Shown here in pieces: positions 43,508 to 53,830 of a DNA stretch of 64,000 nucleotides. The DNA comes from Cordilura impudica. Taxonomy: Eukaryota > Arthropoda > Insecta > Diptera > Scathophagidae. The stretch covers positions 341,730,196 to 341,794,195 of the forward strand of contig OY821517.1 of the NCBI GenBank assembly GCA_963682025.1, written 5' to 3'. The notes under the pieces are model-generated. The model made no database searches and was not told the origin of the DNA. It saw nothing but the letters and a program-made list of their open reading frames with translations. Both the position numbers and the translations under genes were made by a program. Within the stretch, counting starts at the first letter, position 1. Every line of letters starts with the position of its first letter.

Positions 43508-44283
43508 TATACCCTATACCACTATGTGGTTTGGGTATAATGACTTTGTGCTGCTGTTTGTAAGAACCAAAAATATTTGACCTACACCCATCTTTAATTA
43601 TACCGATCGAATCAGAATCACTATCTGATTCGATTTAACGATGTCCGTCCGTCCGTCTGTGTGTCCATGTAAAGTTTGTAATCAAACTGCAGGTCGCAAA
43701 TATGAATATATTTTGTTGAAATTTGGTGTATAAGCTTTTATCGGCCATGCACGCTATTGAAACTGGTGAGAATCGGTCCATGTTTAGACCTAGCCCCCAT
43801 ACAAATGACCCCTATGAAATCTACATATATTGCCATAAGATCCAAATTATCATACAAATCTTAGTCAAATTGGGTATGTATGTGTTTATTACATCCATTA
43901 ATCAGTAGTTCAAAAATGATCCCTATTGGACAGCTCTTAGTCATAGGCCCCATATAGAGCTGCTTCCCGATCTTCACTTAAATCTATCAAAAAACAAAAA
44001 TATTGCACTGATTCTTCTCAAATTTTGTTTGTATATATTTTTGCAAAATACAAGAGACTTTACCAAACATGGTCAGGATCGGTCCATTTTTGTGCCTAGT
44101 CCCCATATAAATATTGCATCCGATATGAACTTTTTCATAACTGCAGCCAAAAAAATTAATAAAAATCCCACTCAACTTTATTTTATGCTTATTTTCTATA
44201 TCCACTTAGTTGGGCCTGAAAGATAGGGTGTCTAAACGTATGGTATAGGGTATCGTATAGTCGGTCTAGACCGACTATAATTT
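43508..44283. repeat. TATACCCTATACCA-family repeat nested in the piggyBac element
   Basis: Same ends as the copy at 42286-43045, here sitting in the 3' flank of the transposase region. It must have inserted after the piggyBac element did, which dates the two families relative to each other. Confidence 0.65.
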
Positions 44284-44536
44284 TCTTGTTCTTATTCAAT
44301 TCATTTATTATGTTTTTTCTTCAATAGTATAAAAAATTGCATAAGTAAATGTAAAATAAAAGAAAATAACAGCCAATTCAATAGAGATCATAAATTAACA
44401 TAAAATAATATGTCGCTTTTCAAAGGACTCAAAAAAAATTATAAATAAAGTAAAAAGTATATATTTTTTTAAATTCATTTTGTTGTTTGCGTATAATACA
44501 AGTTTTATAAACAAAAAAAAACTTATTATTGTATCG

Positions 44537-46328
44537 TTATATGCAAGTGTTACAGACTAAATTTTTGTGTTCTCCACACACAGGTGTTTGACATTTATCA
44601 CATGACATTTTGGACATTCTTCGAATTTTTGAAGGACAAAATCCACAATAGCTTCTCTTTTTAGGAACAGGTTGATTTTCGTAATTGTTGGTATTGATTT
44701 CTGCTTCACCGGGAAGTAAATTTTGAATGCTGTCACGCAATGATTTTGAAAATGTCGGAGCTTCGAGCCTCATTTGCATCCAAGGAGTTGTTAGAGACAA
44801 TGAAAGTTTTTCATGTATTCTCTTCGACTCAAAGGCTTTTGATTAGTAGAAATAATGTTATGAGAATAAATCACGTACGAGTTTATAAATGTCATACTCA
44901 GCATTCCATAAAATACTGCCATTGGCCATCTGCATGTTTTCCTAGAACATGACATCTGCGAGCACATTTGGTCGAATGTATCGACACCGCCTTTTGTTTG
45001 GTTATAATATAATGTCGGGTTTTCTTGTTTTTTTCATCAATGATACATTTCTCATTGCATGATGATAACAAATAAACCATTTTGGATGGCTTCGGTTTAT
45101 ATGACAACAATGTCAGAGGTCCATCATAACAAAACGCGGAAGTTCCAACCCGACGATCTCTCGAATTTTTCATTTCATTTGGCATTTCCCGTTTGTTTGA
45201 TCTTATTGTTCCGACAAGAGTAAAAGTGAATGGCTGCTTTAGCAAATTCTTTGCTAGGGGAACAGATGTGAACCAGTTGTCACACGTAATGTTTCGTGAA
45301 GTTCCATGAATTTGTCGCGAGAGCTCTTTTACATAATATTCTCCTAATAGGACTCCAGACGTGTTAGTGCTTTTGCCGAGATATGGAATAGCATTTATCA
45401 TATATTTTGTTGTACTATCGCATATCATTGGTATTTTGATTCCATATTTTTCGGGCTTGTTAGGAATATATATTTTAAATGGACAACGACCCCGAAATCC
45501 TAATAATTGTTCATCAACAGTTGTATGTGATCCGGGAACGTAATTTTCCTGACATTGTTGTATTAGAAGGTTCCATACCTTTCTGATAGGAATAAATGCA
45601 TCATTGGGCCGAAGTGCAGGCCGCAAAGCTTTGTCGTCCATTCTTATATGGCGAATCAGAAAGTCAAATCTTTCACGGCTCATGGTTGCTGTATATCGCG
45701 TGCCAGAGTACGAAGTATTAAAAAGTTCATCAGTAGATAAGTGATTATCCTTCAGAGCTGCAGTTAAAGTAAGAGTTCCAATTAGTGCACGAATTTCATG
45801 TAAGTTTGTATCTCTAAATGTTGCAGTAGTCTGATCATTTCGGCGATTGAGAGAGATTTCAACATTGGTCCACACAACAATCTCCGAAATTATTTCTTCA
45901 GTAAAAAACATATCAAAACATGAAACTGGATCAGACAGTGTCTTACAATGTCGAGTTGGTCCTCTCGCTGTTCGAACTATATTTATTACCGATGTTCTTC
46001 CAGTATTTTGACCTTTTGAGGTACTCCAGCAGTGGCTATTTTTACTTCTCAAAGTAGGTTGAGGGAATTGTATTATACGTTCAAAAGTTGTACCAGCTTT
46101 GACAGACTCACTGACCTCAGTATTTATTAATTGGTCAAAAGATGTAGCAGCTTGAATGGGTTGAAAATTTTCATTGACCTCGTCTTCTATATCGCTTTGA
46201 ACATCATGCCCTAGTACTTCATCTTCTAATTCACTTGCAATTTCGGATGAATTTGAGTCACTAAAATCACTCTGCAACAGAGCAGCAATATCTGCATCAT
46301 CCAAACCACGTTTACGAGCCATTATCAT
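44537..46328 (-). pseudogene. piggyBac transposase with two C-terminal frameshifts
   Basis: The main frame (46328 downward) has the acidic N-terminal region, an ISEIVVWTN motif, GSHTTVDEQLLGFRGRCPF with the first catalytic Asp, and ITCDNWFTS with the second. A one-base shift in the run of A residues near 45020-45035 (plus-strand T-run) takes the third catalytic region (QTKGGVDTFDQMC) into another frame. A second one-base loss near 44805-44811 separates the last part, SLTTPWMQMRLEAP and the cysteine-rich domain (CGFCPSKIRRMSKMSCDKC...CNTCI). The protein would otherwise be about 590 residues. Both lesions are in homopolymers, so sequencing error is possible. Confidence 0.88.
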
Positions 46329-46734
46329 AACAAAATTTAAAAAAAAACGATAAATGACCTAAAAATGTTAAATAAAATAATAAGACAATAATTCAAAAAG
46401 TCACACAAAAGATAACAATATATCTCCGAGACGTATGGTCTTGGAATTTCTCAGAAACAGATCAACTTACCAAGCGAAAACAACCACCACCATAAGCTAC
46501 AGACACCAACTGAGAATACTGAGCAAAACAAGTTTCTCTCATAACAAACAAGAGAGACAGAGAAGAAATTCAAAAAGTCGTACGTCTGATAGGCGTAGCT
46601 TATCTTTCTAGGGTTAAAGAGTTTTTTAGAACAAATCTAACTTATGCCATTTTCGTTTCTGTCAAAAAATGTCGCACTTTTTTAGAAAAGCGTATTTTTT
46701 TTTTTATATATTTTGAATTAAGAGCAACCTTATA

Positions 46735-46861
46735 TGTACATCAATCGATAGGTTTCAAAGTCAAGCCCTCGAAAATCGCAAAAAATTGCAGTCATTGACT
46801 TCTTTTCAGGTCATAGTGTGAGAATATTTCCCCATTGTTCCCCTTTTTTGAATATTTTCAC
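46735..46861. repeat. Dispersed repeat, inverted relative to 53667-53803
   Basis: ACATCAATCGATAGGTTTCAAAGTCAAG through CACTGTGTGAGAATATTTCC-like text is about 90% complementary to 53667-53803. It is cut by the jockey fragment that starts at about 46862. Confidence 0.6.
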
Positions 46862-47020
46862 CCATTGCTTTACTCGACATATACATCTGATTTTAAAGTC
46901 CCGAAATATGTGAAAATTGCTTATTACGCAGATGATACTGCGTTAATTCTTCAATAAAATGGAAAAGGGACTTGTAAATTGCAGTAAATATTTTCACAAA
47001 TTGAAAATCAAAATTAATCG
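46862..47020 (+). mobile_element. Jockey LINE fragment
   Basis: CCATTGCTTTACTCGACATATACATC matches the complement of the full-length element at about 57525. Frames spell FKVPKYVKIAYYADDTALI and MEKGLVNCSKYFHK. A 25-bp or so deletion lies before the second phrase. The fragment ends at the Harbinger junction. Confidence 0.75.
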
Positions 47021-48130
47021 CTTTGCTTTCCATACCCACCTACCTCAATGTAAAAAAACCTACAGTGGGCATCTATCACTGCCTGCAGCTGGATCGAATG
47101 GAAGTTTTTATAATTGTAAAACATACTTCCCGATTTTGGTGGGCACCGGATTCGAATGTGCTTCCCATCAATGGCTCCTACACAATTAGGGAATTGCCAT
47201 TTTTTTTTTTCAAATGCCTGCGCATTTCTTAATGCCGTTTCTTTGTTTGGTTGTGGCATATGTAGGGGCTGTAGTTCTTCCCAAATCGCATTTATGGTTC
47301 TTTTTATATTTTTTGACAGTGCAGATCGTGACAGTCGGAAGGAGTATGCCAGCGACTGATACGAGCAGCCTGTGGTGGCGAGAAACCTAAAAATATATCA
47401 GAATTTGTCCGCAACGACGTAACAAAAAAACAAAAATTTGAATTGCTGGAGTAATTTTATAATTTATTTTTTTCATTCTACAATAAAAAAACCTTTTTTC
47501 TAGTTTTTTTTAAGTTTCAAATTATTGCGAGTAGTTTGGGAGCAAATGTGTGTTGTTGTTTACAGTAAACATTTGACCTTGCGGCAGAATAATTTCAAAC
47601 TGATTCATTAATACTTGCGAAAAAGTATTTGAAAAATCTTGTAACAACCTTAATGTCATTATTAGTTTTTGCGCGGGCGTTACAACATTCTTTCTGTTGG
47701 TGTACGGGCATAACAACTTCTTTTAAATTTTTCCCAAAATGTAATCGAATGACTGCGGTGAGATGCGCGTGTAGTTGCAGAAATAACTAGGAAACTTTCG
47801 GAGGTCCTCGTACAAGGACTGGAATTCCCCTAACTGCGATCGCCCTTTATTTAAAGCATTATAGACTGGTGTTCTATTAACCACTTGGAAAAACTGATGG
47901 TATATGTACGTTTCGCAATAAAAATGGCAACATAAATTGTTCGGAATACGCGTATAGTATCCTGTGAAAAACGCAATATTTACACGCATTATTATTATTG
48001 GGTGTGTCTTAGAAGTAGCAAGCAGCAGCAGTAATAAGTTCAAAAGTTACCTGTTTCTTCCTCGGGTTCCCTTCCTTACTCCAACAACTCCAACCAGACG
48101 GCGGAGGTCATATTTATTGCGTGGCGTCAT
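47018..48130 (-). pseudogene. PIF/Harbinger transposase, C-terminally truncated
   Basis: A HARBI1-type DDE transposase read on the minus strand. A possible first exon, 48130-48051, starts MTPRNKYDLRRLVG and ends at a good donor, but its phase does not match the next exon. The second (about 47961-47649) includes NKGRSQLGEFQSLYEDLRKF, RISPQSFDYIL and TPAQKLIMTLR. A TTTAAAAG stop or shift occurs near 47720. A 262-bp intron (47648-47387) joins TLR to FLATTGCSYQSLA, and the last part has FPNCVGAIDGKHIRI with the first catalytic Asp and NFHSIQLQAVID with the second. The frame ends at GGYGKQSD, exactly where jockey sequence begins, so the third catalytic residue is lost. Confidence 0.8.
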
Positions 48131-48780
48131 CCTTTCTCTTTTTCCCTCCTCCACCTGAAATTATTGTTGAAAAATCTTGTAAGAAAATGAAAACCTTACT
48201 GCTGCCTATATAGAATATGGAAAATGGTACCATGAAGATTATGTACTGATAAACAAACTGATAACCATTTTTTTACGGAAAATCACACATACTCACACAT
48301 TCATTTACTGTCGCGTATAGATCAGAACAAAACGGAATGACCGAAAACAATAATAATAATAATGGGAGAAACTTTTACTGACTACATCTCTTTATTCCCA
48401 AACATTGACGCACTTTTCTACGTTTTCTGCGTTATTATGACCTTTAATTCGAATATATTCACAATAAAGGAAGAATGGCGAAATCTACAAATCTAGGAAA
48501 ATTAAATGCCTAAAAAGGAATACCATTTTGTCAGTAATGAAATAAAAGCTTCATTTCGATTTTTGTTATTCCTTTGACAATTTTTTTCTTTCCTTTATTT
48601 AACATTTGTAAACGTAAATTTTTTTTTTAAGATTTTTTATAACGGAATGAAAACGAAATAAGTGTTTTTCTTTTCAAAAACTATAAATGGATATGAACAA
48701 AACATTTTCTTGTCAAAAAAGATAAAAAAAAGTAACAGAAATAATTTTTGTATTACAACCTCATTTTGGGAAAATGGAGA

Positions 48781-48999
48781 ATTTTCATGAAGTTTCTTTT
48801 TTAATACTGACGAGTTTCTCATCAGTACACTCGTAGGTGTTTTTGTGTGGTTTCGTTTTGCGCGGTTTCTTTTTTTTTCTTGGAGGAAGAAACACATACA
48901 TAAAAGAAGAAATCTGGCAAAACGAAACCACACAAAAAACACCTACGAGTGTACTGATGAAGAACTCGTCAGTATTCTAAAAAAAAACCACATGAAAAT
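48781..48999. repeat. Inverted repeat between the two Harbinger genes
   Basis: ACTGACGAGTTTCTCATCAG, CACTCGTAGGTGTTTTTGTG and GGTTTCGTTTTG on the left are complementary to 48898-48999, with a spacer of about 12 bp. It lies just past the stop codon of the MADF gene and could act as its 3' end or be a small foldback insertion. Confidence 0.65.
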
Positions 49000-49015
49000 T
49001 ATTTATTTCCTATTT

Positions 49016-49958
49016 CTAAAACATGCTGTCTTCTTCGTCGACAACAATTTCACCCGGCTCGCTAAGATTGCGCGAGTCGGAGGTGGAACGCCTTCGGTGG
49101 ATTAAATTGCCTTCGTTATGGTGGGTTAAATTGCTTACATACTGCTCCACAACGAAATGCAGCCTACGCCGACATTCGATCTGCTTCGCAGCGGTAGGAA
49201 TACTGTCCAACACGGACTGCATGTATGAACTAAAATGTTCGTTTGGTGTCGTATTTCCACCACGTTCTCTGCTAATTCGTGCGTCTTCACGGAAGAAGTT
49301 GAATTTTTCCCGTTCCAGCTGCAGAAATGCTGTCGAAATCGAAGTATGCTTCATTTTCTTCGCTGGTGGTGGTGCTGCATCTTCTTCGTCCGAAGTATAT
49401 GCGTTGTTGTTGCTCGTGTTGTTGTTGGCGACCGCTACAGCGGTTTTGCCTTGGAACTTTTCGCCTCCTACAACATCTTTAACTTTGGAGCTGCCGTTTT
49501 TCGCTATGAAATTACCTGAGAGTGGCCGCGGGACACATTGGTTTTTGAGGAAACTTAATTTCTTAAAATGTTGCCATCTCGGTTGGTTTGAAGGAGCATC
49601 GCAGGTATTTTCTTCACAAAAAATGCCTGGAGCTCCCGATCTCGGAGCATCTCCCTTTGAGAATTCTTTTAAAAATTTTGCCCGCAGGCGTTTCCACTTC
49701 TGTTTAAGGGTTTCTTCTGCAAATAATCATAAACGTAAAGGTTTTAATTAAAATATACGCGTTTTTGGCAGCAAAAGATAAAAAAATTGGTTTCATCTTA
49801 CGTGGTACTCCCATTCGCACTTCTACTTTCTCCCACAACTGCCTTAGATACACACCGTGTCTGTGGTGTTTGTGGGTGCCGTCCCAAATAGCTGGGTATT
49901 TGAACACTGTTCCAATTAATAAGTCGACATATATTTCGATGGGGGCAGTTTGAGCCAT
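49016..49958 (-). CDS. MADF-domain protein of the Harbinger element
   Basis: Two exons, 49958-49802 and 49716-49016, joined by an 85-bp GT-AG intron, give 285 residues without a stop. The MADF (Myb/SANT-like) domain covers about residues 1-85: FKYPAIWDGTHKHHRH, LRQLWEKVEVRMG and, across the splice, LKQKWKRLRAKFLKEF. A variable Asn-rich middle follows (NNNTSNNNAYTSDEED), then a nuclear-localisation-like PPPAKKMK and a C-terminal helical part (FLQLEREKFNFFRE, FSSYMQSVLDSIP) resembling the BESS-like tail of MADF proteins. In Harbinger systems such a protein binds element ends and helps import the transposase. It is better preserved than its transposase. A host MADF gene cannot be excluded. Confidence 0.75.
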
Positions 49959-50097
49959 AATTATGCAAAATTTTACAAAAAACTAGATGCTGAATGAAAC
50001 AACACAAGAATTTTGCTTAAAAACATTTTTAAAGTGTGGGAAAAACATTATAAAAATGTACATAATAAAGGTGTAACATTCTAAGAGGAGGAGGAGA

Positions 50098-50880
50098 TGA
50101 GGGACTTGTTAATTGCAGTAAATATTTTCACAAATGGAAAATCAAAATTAGTCCAAACAAGACCCAAGCAATAATTTTTCCATTCAACAAATCTCCCAAA
50201 AGACATATTATGGCTACGTGTCAAAAAGCAATAAAATCATATAATGCATTATGGCCACTACTAACTAGGTCATTTCAAAACCCCAAAAACAAAAATCTAC
50301 TCTTCAAAAGTGTTATAAGGCCGATATTAACATATGCATGTCCTATTTGGAGTGACGCTGCCAACTGCCACCTAAAACGCTTACAAATTATATAAAACAA
50401 ATGTCTTAAAATGATAAATAAAAAGCCCTGGAGGTATCCTACAAATCTTCTTCATTAAGAAACAAGTTATGAAAAAATTATCGATTTCATAACAAGGATT
50501 AATAACAAAATTTGAAATTGAAATTTGAAAATTGAAAATTCCTCTTACCCACTGATAAGAGAATGTAGAGAAATAACGTAAAATTAAAAAGAAATCACCA
50601 AATTGAAAATTATGTGCTTATAGAGGTCTATTATTTCTAATAAACCTCCTATAAGCACATATTTTTCAGATAGTATTTGATTTTATTAAATCATATAAAG
50701 GTTTTTCCTCCCATTTTCCTTTAAAAATCATTAAAAAATAAAATAAAAACTATTTAATATCTTTAGATCCTATGTATTATTTGTTGCAATATCTACATAT
50801 ATGTAAAGATAAGATCTCATATGTAAATATCAAAATTTGTTAAAATATGTAAATAAAGGAAGAATATTTAGTTGAAATTG
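50098..50880 (+). mobile_element. 5'-truncated jockey LINE copy
   Basis: Starts GGGACTTGTTAATTGCAGTA, encodes in broken frames MATCQKAIKSYNALWPLL and FKSVIRPILTYACPIWSDA, and ends GGAAGAATATTTAGTTGAAA, the same 3' end as the full-length copy. It includes an in-frame TAA after LQII shared with that copy. There is an extra AAATTTGAAATTG duplication near 50515. Opposite orientation to the full-length copy. Confidence 0.8.
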
Positions 50881-50889
50881 ACTTCGAGA

Positions 50890-51679
50890 GTGTAAATTTT
50901 TTGGTCCATTTCCTTAATTCTTCGCTTTGCTTAGCAAAGTTTTCTTCTATTTTTTCTAATTTCTTCTGAAGTCTTGATTATCTATTTTTTTACTTTTTTT
51001 TGGCAGCAACGTTTGGTGACGGTCCAAATGAACTAGATGGAGACGATTGGAAAATGTCATCGACATAACAACTCTCTTCCCTATGTTATTTTCAATTATA
51101 TCGAATTCTAAAACAAAAAAAATATTAAATAACAAATAAATTAAAATTGTGTTTATTTACCAATGAGTCGACGTTGTTTATTTTGAACCCACCAGGAATA
51201 TTATTTATTTCGGGATACAAATTCCAGGTTGATGGAGATCCTCCAGAAGGTCCAATCAAAGTTTTTTCTTTCCTAAAAAGAAGTTAAAAGTAATTTATAA
51301 GTTCTAAATCATGTTTAAACCGAATAAACATATATTAATGTAGTCGGTTTGCAGCAACTCTTCAATGCTGAAATAATATACACAAATAGGAATTGATCAA
51401 ATCATTTAAGAGTTGATCAATTCATTTGTGCGTGGGTACACGATTCCGGGTACAAACGTAAACTCACCTATATCTTGTTAGGTTGTGTATTTTTGTCTTG
51501 ATTTCCAATACATTTACCACACTGCCATGTTTCTCCACGTCTGCTTTCATGTCCTCACAGACATGACTGTTTTTCCCAGCCCCTCGCAACTGAGGTATCC
51601 TGTCAGCCCAAATCTCCACAAGCAGCTGCTCCTCTTTCGCTGTCCACGGTTTTCTTTTTTGTCTTTTTTTAATATCCAT
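50890..51679 (-). pseudogene. Myb/SANT-like DNA-binding protein gene, apparently broken
   Basis: First exon 51679-51468 encodes MDIKKRQKRKPWTAKEEQLL..., with the Trp/acidic/hydrophobic pattern of Myb/SANT-like domains, LRGAGKNSHV and LEIKTKIHNLTRYR. A 195-bp intron (51467-51273) leads in frame to 51272-51161, RKEKTLIGPSGGSPSTWNLY and a second donor (TTG|GTAAAT). The next segment (51107 downward) gives DDIFQSSPSSSFGPSP and a coiled-coil LEKIEENFAKQSEELRKW, but in two different frames with stops between. Proteins of this type occur both in Harbinger elements and as fly genes. Whether the breaks are real or I missed a splice is open. Confidence 0.55.
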
Positions 51680-52016
51680 TATATTTTTTTTCTTTTGTTT
51701 GTTGTTTTATTTATCACTTTTACTTATGGTATTTTGTTTTGTGTTTTTATTTAAATTGCACTTTTTTAGTTTAGTATTTCTTTTATTGTAATGGCGCTTT
51801 AATAGAAATGTCAATAAACAAGGATGCCAACTTGATAAAAATGAGAAATATTGCACTGAACATGCACAAAATTAAATACAACTCTGTCATATTTTCGGTT
51901 TTTGAGGTGCTTAAGATTTAAACATCTCAATTGAGATGTTTAGCCAAACGAAAAAATTTATGGGAAAACATCTCAATTTGACTTGTTTATCGCATAAACA
52001 CTAAACACTTCGCTAA

Positions 52017-52517
52017 AGGTGTGTTTACACTATGTGTATTTTCCATATGTAAATTCAGTTTTACGATCCATACGTAATTCCGTGTATGTGTCAAAATTAG
52101 CGTTCTACATACGATTCATAATTTTTGCGTTCAAACGTACATATGTATTTCCGTATGACATAACCTCTATATGTAAACAACAGCTGATTTAATTTGTGAA
52201 TTTAGAAAAATTTATTGTTAAAAATAAAGTTATATGTTTTATATATTTTTTAATTGTTAATTAATATTAAACAATTTATTTTTCTTTCAATATTAATCTT
52301 TATAATTTACTCTTTTTTTCTTTCGCCACAAGCAGTGTTGTATTTTCATATGTTTGTCTTGCCAAAATAGAACCTGCTCTAATTGAAAAATTTACATATG
52401 TCTTGCAAAATGTGTTGTACATAAACAATGTTTGAAAGGGTTCACACTATGTGTACAAATTACACGTGCCAAAAAACTAACAAAAACACAAGCAAAACAC
52501 GTAGTGTGAACGCAGCT
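52017..52517. mobile_element. Inverted-repeat element AGGTGTGTTTACACTA, copy 1
   Basis: AGGTGTGTTTACACTATGTG at the left pairs with AACACGTAGTGTGAACGCAGCT at the right; TAA flanks both sides (52014-52016, 52518-52520). It contains a smaller inverted segment (GGTTCACACTATGTG...CACGTAGTGTGAAC) near its right end. Non-coding. Three-base duplication fits PIF/Harbinger. Confidence 0.7.
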
Positions 52518-52528
52518 TAAACAGCTAA

Positions 52529-53065
52529 AGGTGTGTTTACTATGTGTGTTTTCCATATGTAAATTCAGTTTTACGATCCATACGTAATTCCGTGTGTGTG
52601 TCAAAATTAGCGTTTTAAATACGATTCATAATTTTTGCGTTCAAACGTACATATGTATTTCCGTATGACATAACCTCTAAATGTAAACAACAGCTGATTT
52701 AATTTGTGAATTTCGAAAAATTTATTGTTAAAAATAAAGTTATATGTTTTATATATTTTTTAATTGTTAATTAATATTAAACAATTTATTTTTCTTTCAA
52801 TATTAATCTTTATAATTTACTCTTTTTTTCTTTCGCCACAAGCAGTGTTGTATTTTCATATGTTTGTCTTGCCAAAATAGAACCTGCTCTAATTGAAAAA
52901 TTTACATATGTCTTGCAAAATGTGTTGTACATAAACAATGTTTGAAAGGGTTCACACTACGTGTTTTGCTTGTGTTTTTCTTAGTTTTTTAGCACGTGTA
53001 ATTTGTACACATAGTGTGAACCCTTTCAAACATTGTTTATGTACAACACATTTTGCAAGACATAT
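52529..53065. mobile_element. Inverted-repeat element, copy 2, with an inverted right end
   Basis: Starts AGGTGTGTTTACTATGTGTG after TAA, 510 bp downstream of copy 1 and nearly identical to it for about 430 bp. From about 52950 the terminal segment is in the opposite orientation (TTCACACTACGTG...CACATAGTGTGAA) and is followed by a complement of the preceding sequence (CCTTTCAAACATTG, TACAACACATTTTGC). No right terminus is seen. Confidence 0.65.
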
Positions 53066-53254
53066 TAGTGAAAATGTGTTTGTATGTGTCACACTGATGA
53101 TGATTGAAGAAAAATCAAAAATTTTAGATATTTTCCTCGCATGACGTGCGATTTTGATGCGTGTATATCGTTGGTCGTCCTGCATGGTCTCATTTTTGAT
53201 GTGATTTCGAAGTGAATGGATGTAAAAATGTCGGAAGAAAAGAAAAATGTGTTA

Positions 53255-53507
53255 AGGTGCGTTCAGACTACGCAAATATTTGACCAAATAAACGTAACCC
53301 CTAATTTTATGAAAGTTTTATTCAATCTTACATGATATATAAAAGACAAAATTAAGTTATGTTTTATTACATTAGTAATATTTGATATATTTAACTATAT
53401 TCTATATCATATATTGTATAACTTAATGAAAATTATACAAGGAAAATTATACATTATTTAGGGGTAACGTTTATTTGGTCAAATATTTGCGTAGTCTGAA
53501 CGCACCT
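53255..53507. mobile_element. Miniature element with 50-bp inverted repeats and TTA duplication
   Basis: AGGTGCGTTCAGACTACGCA at the left and TGCGTAGTCTGAACGCACCT at the right extend to about 50 paired bases with one mismatch. Flanked by TTA (53252-53254, 53508-53510). 253 bp, AT-rich core, no coding potential. Confidence 0.85.
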
Positions 53508-53666
53508 TTAAAATTGATAGAAGACATGGTGTTTACAGCACAAAATCAAATACCAAATGAAGAGAAGAGCTTCATGCACACATAAATGAATTTGACGTCA
53601 AGCATTTTGACCGTGTATACTGGCCTTTAGTGTTCATAAAATGCAAAAAAATTGATTATCCTCTTT

Positions 53667-53830
53667 GAAGTCATAGGGCGAAAATATTCAAAAAAAGGGG
53701 AGCAATGGGGAAATATTCTCACACTATGACCTGAAAGAAGTCAATGGGTGCAATTTTTTGCGATTTACGAGGGCTTGACTTTGAGACCTTTCGATTGATG
53801 TACACATCTCCCCTGTGATCGGATTCACGA
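53667..53830. repeat. Dispersed repeat (inverted mate of 46735-46861) with end block
   Basis: CACTATGACCTGAAAGAAGTC through CGATTGATGTACA is complementary to 46735-46861 and leads directly into CATCTCCCCTGTGATCGGAT, the end block found elsewhere in the window. The two may be parts of one repeat family. Confidence 0.55.

Larger units (their letters stand above)
43397..46613 (-). mobile_element. piggyBac-type transposon with TTAA duplication
   Basis: Begins CCCTAGAAAGATAA and ends TTATCTTTCTAGGG, flanked by TTAA on both sides (43393-43396, 46614-46617). These end sequences match the piggyBac terminal repeat known from Trichoplusia ni over the first 13 bases or so. The transposase is on the minus strand. 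A repeat (43508-44283) is inserted between the left end and the end of the coding region. Total 3217 bp. Confidence 0.92.
47018..50097 (-). mobile_element. Decayed PIF/Harbinger element
   Basis: Carries the two proteins typical of PIF/Harbinger elements, a HARBI1-like transposase and a Myb/MADF-type DNA-binding protein, both on the minus strand. Both outer ends are replaced by jockey sequence, so terminal repeats and target duplication cannot be read. The same 48 bp of jockey (GGGACTTGTTAATTGCAGTA and following) occurs at both borders. Confidence 0.7.

Noticed and set aside
49023..49751. A 242-codon plus-strand open frame over the MADF gene
   Set aside because: The minus strand carries a spliced MADF protein with recognisable motifs; the plus frame is its shadow.
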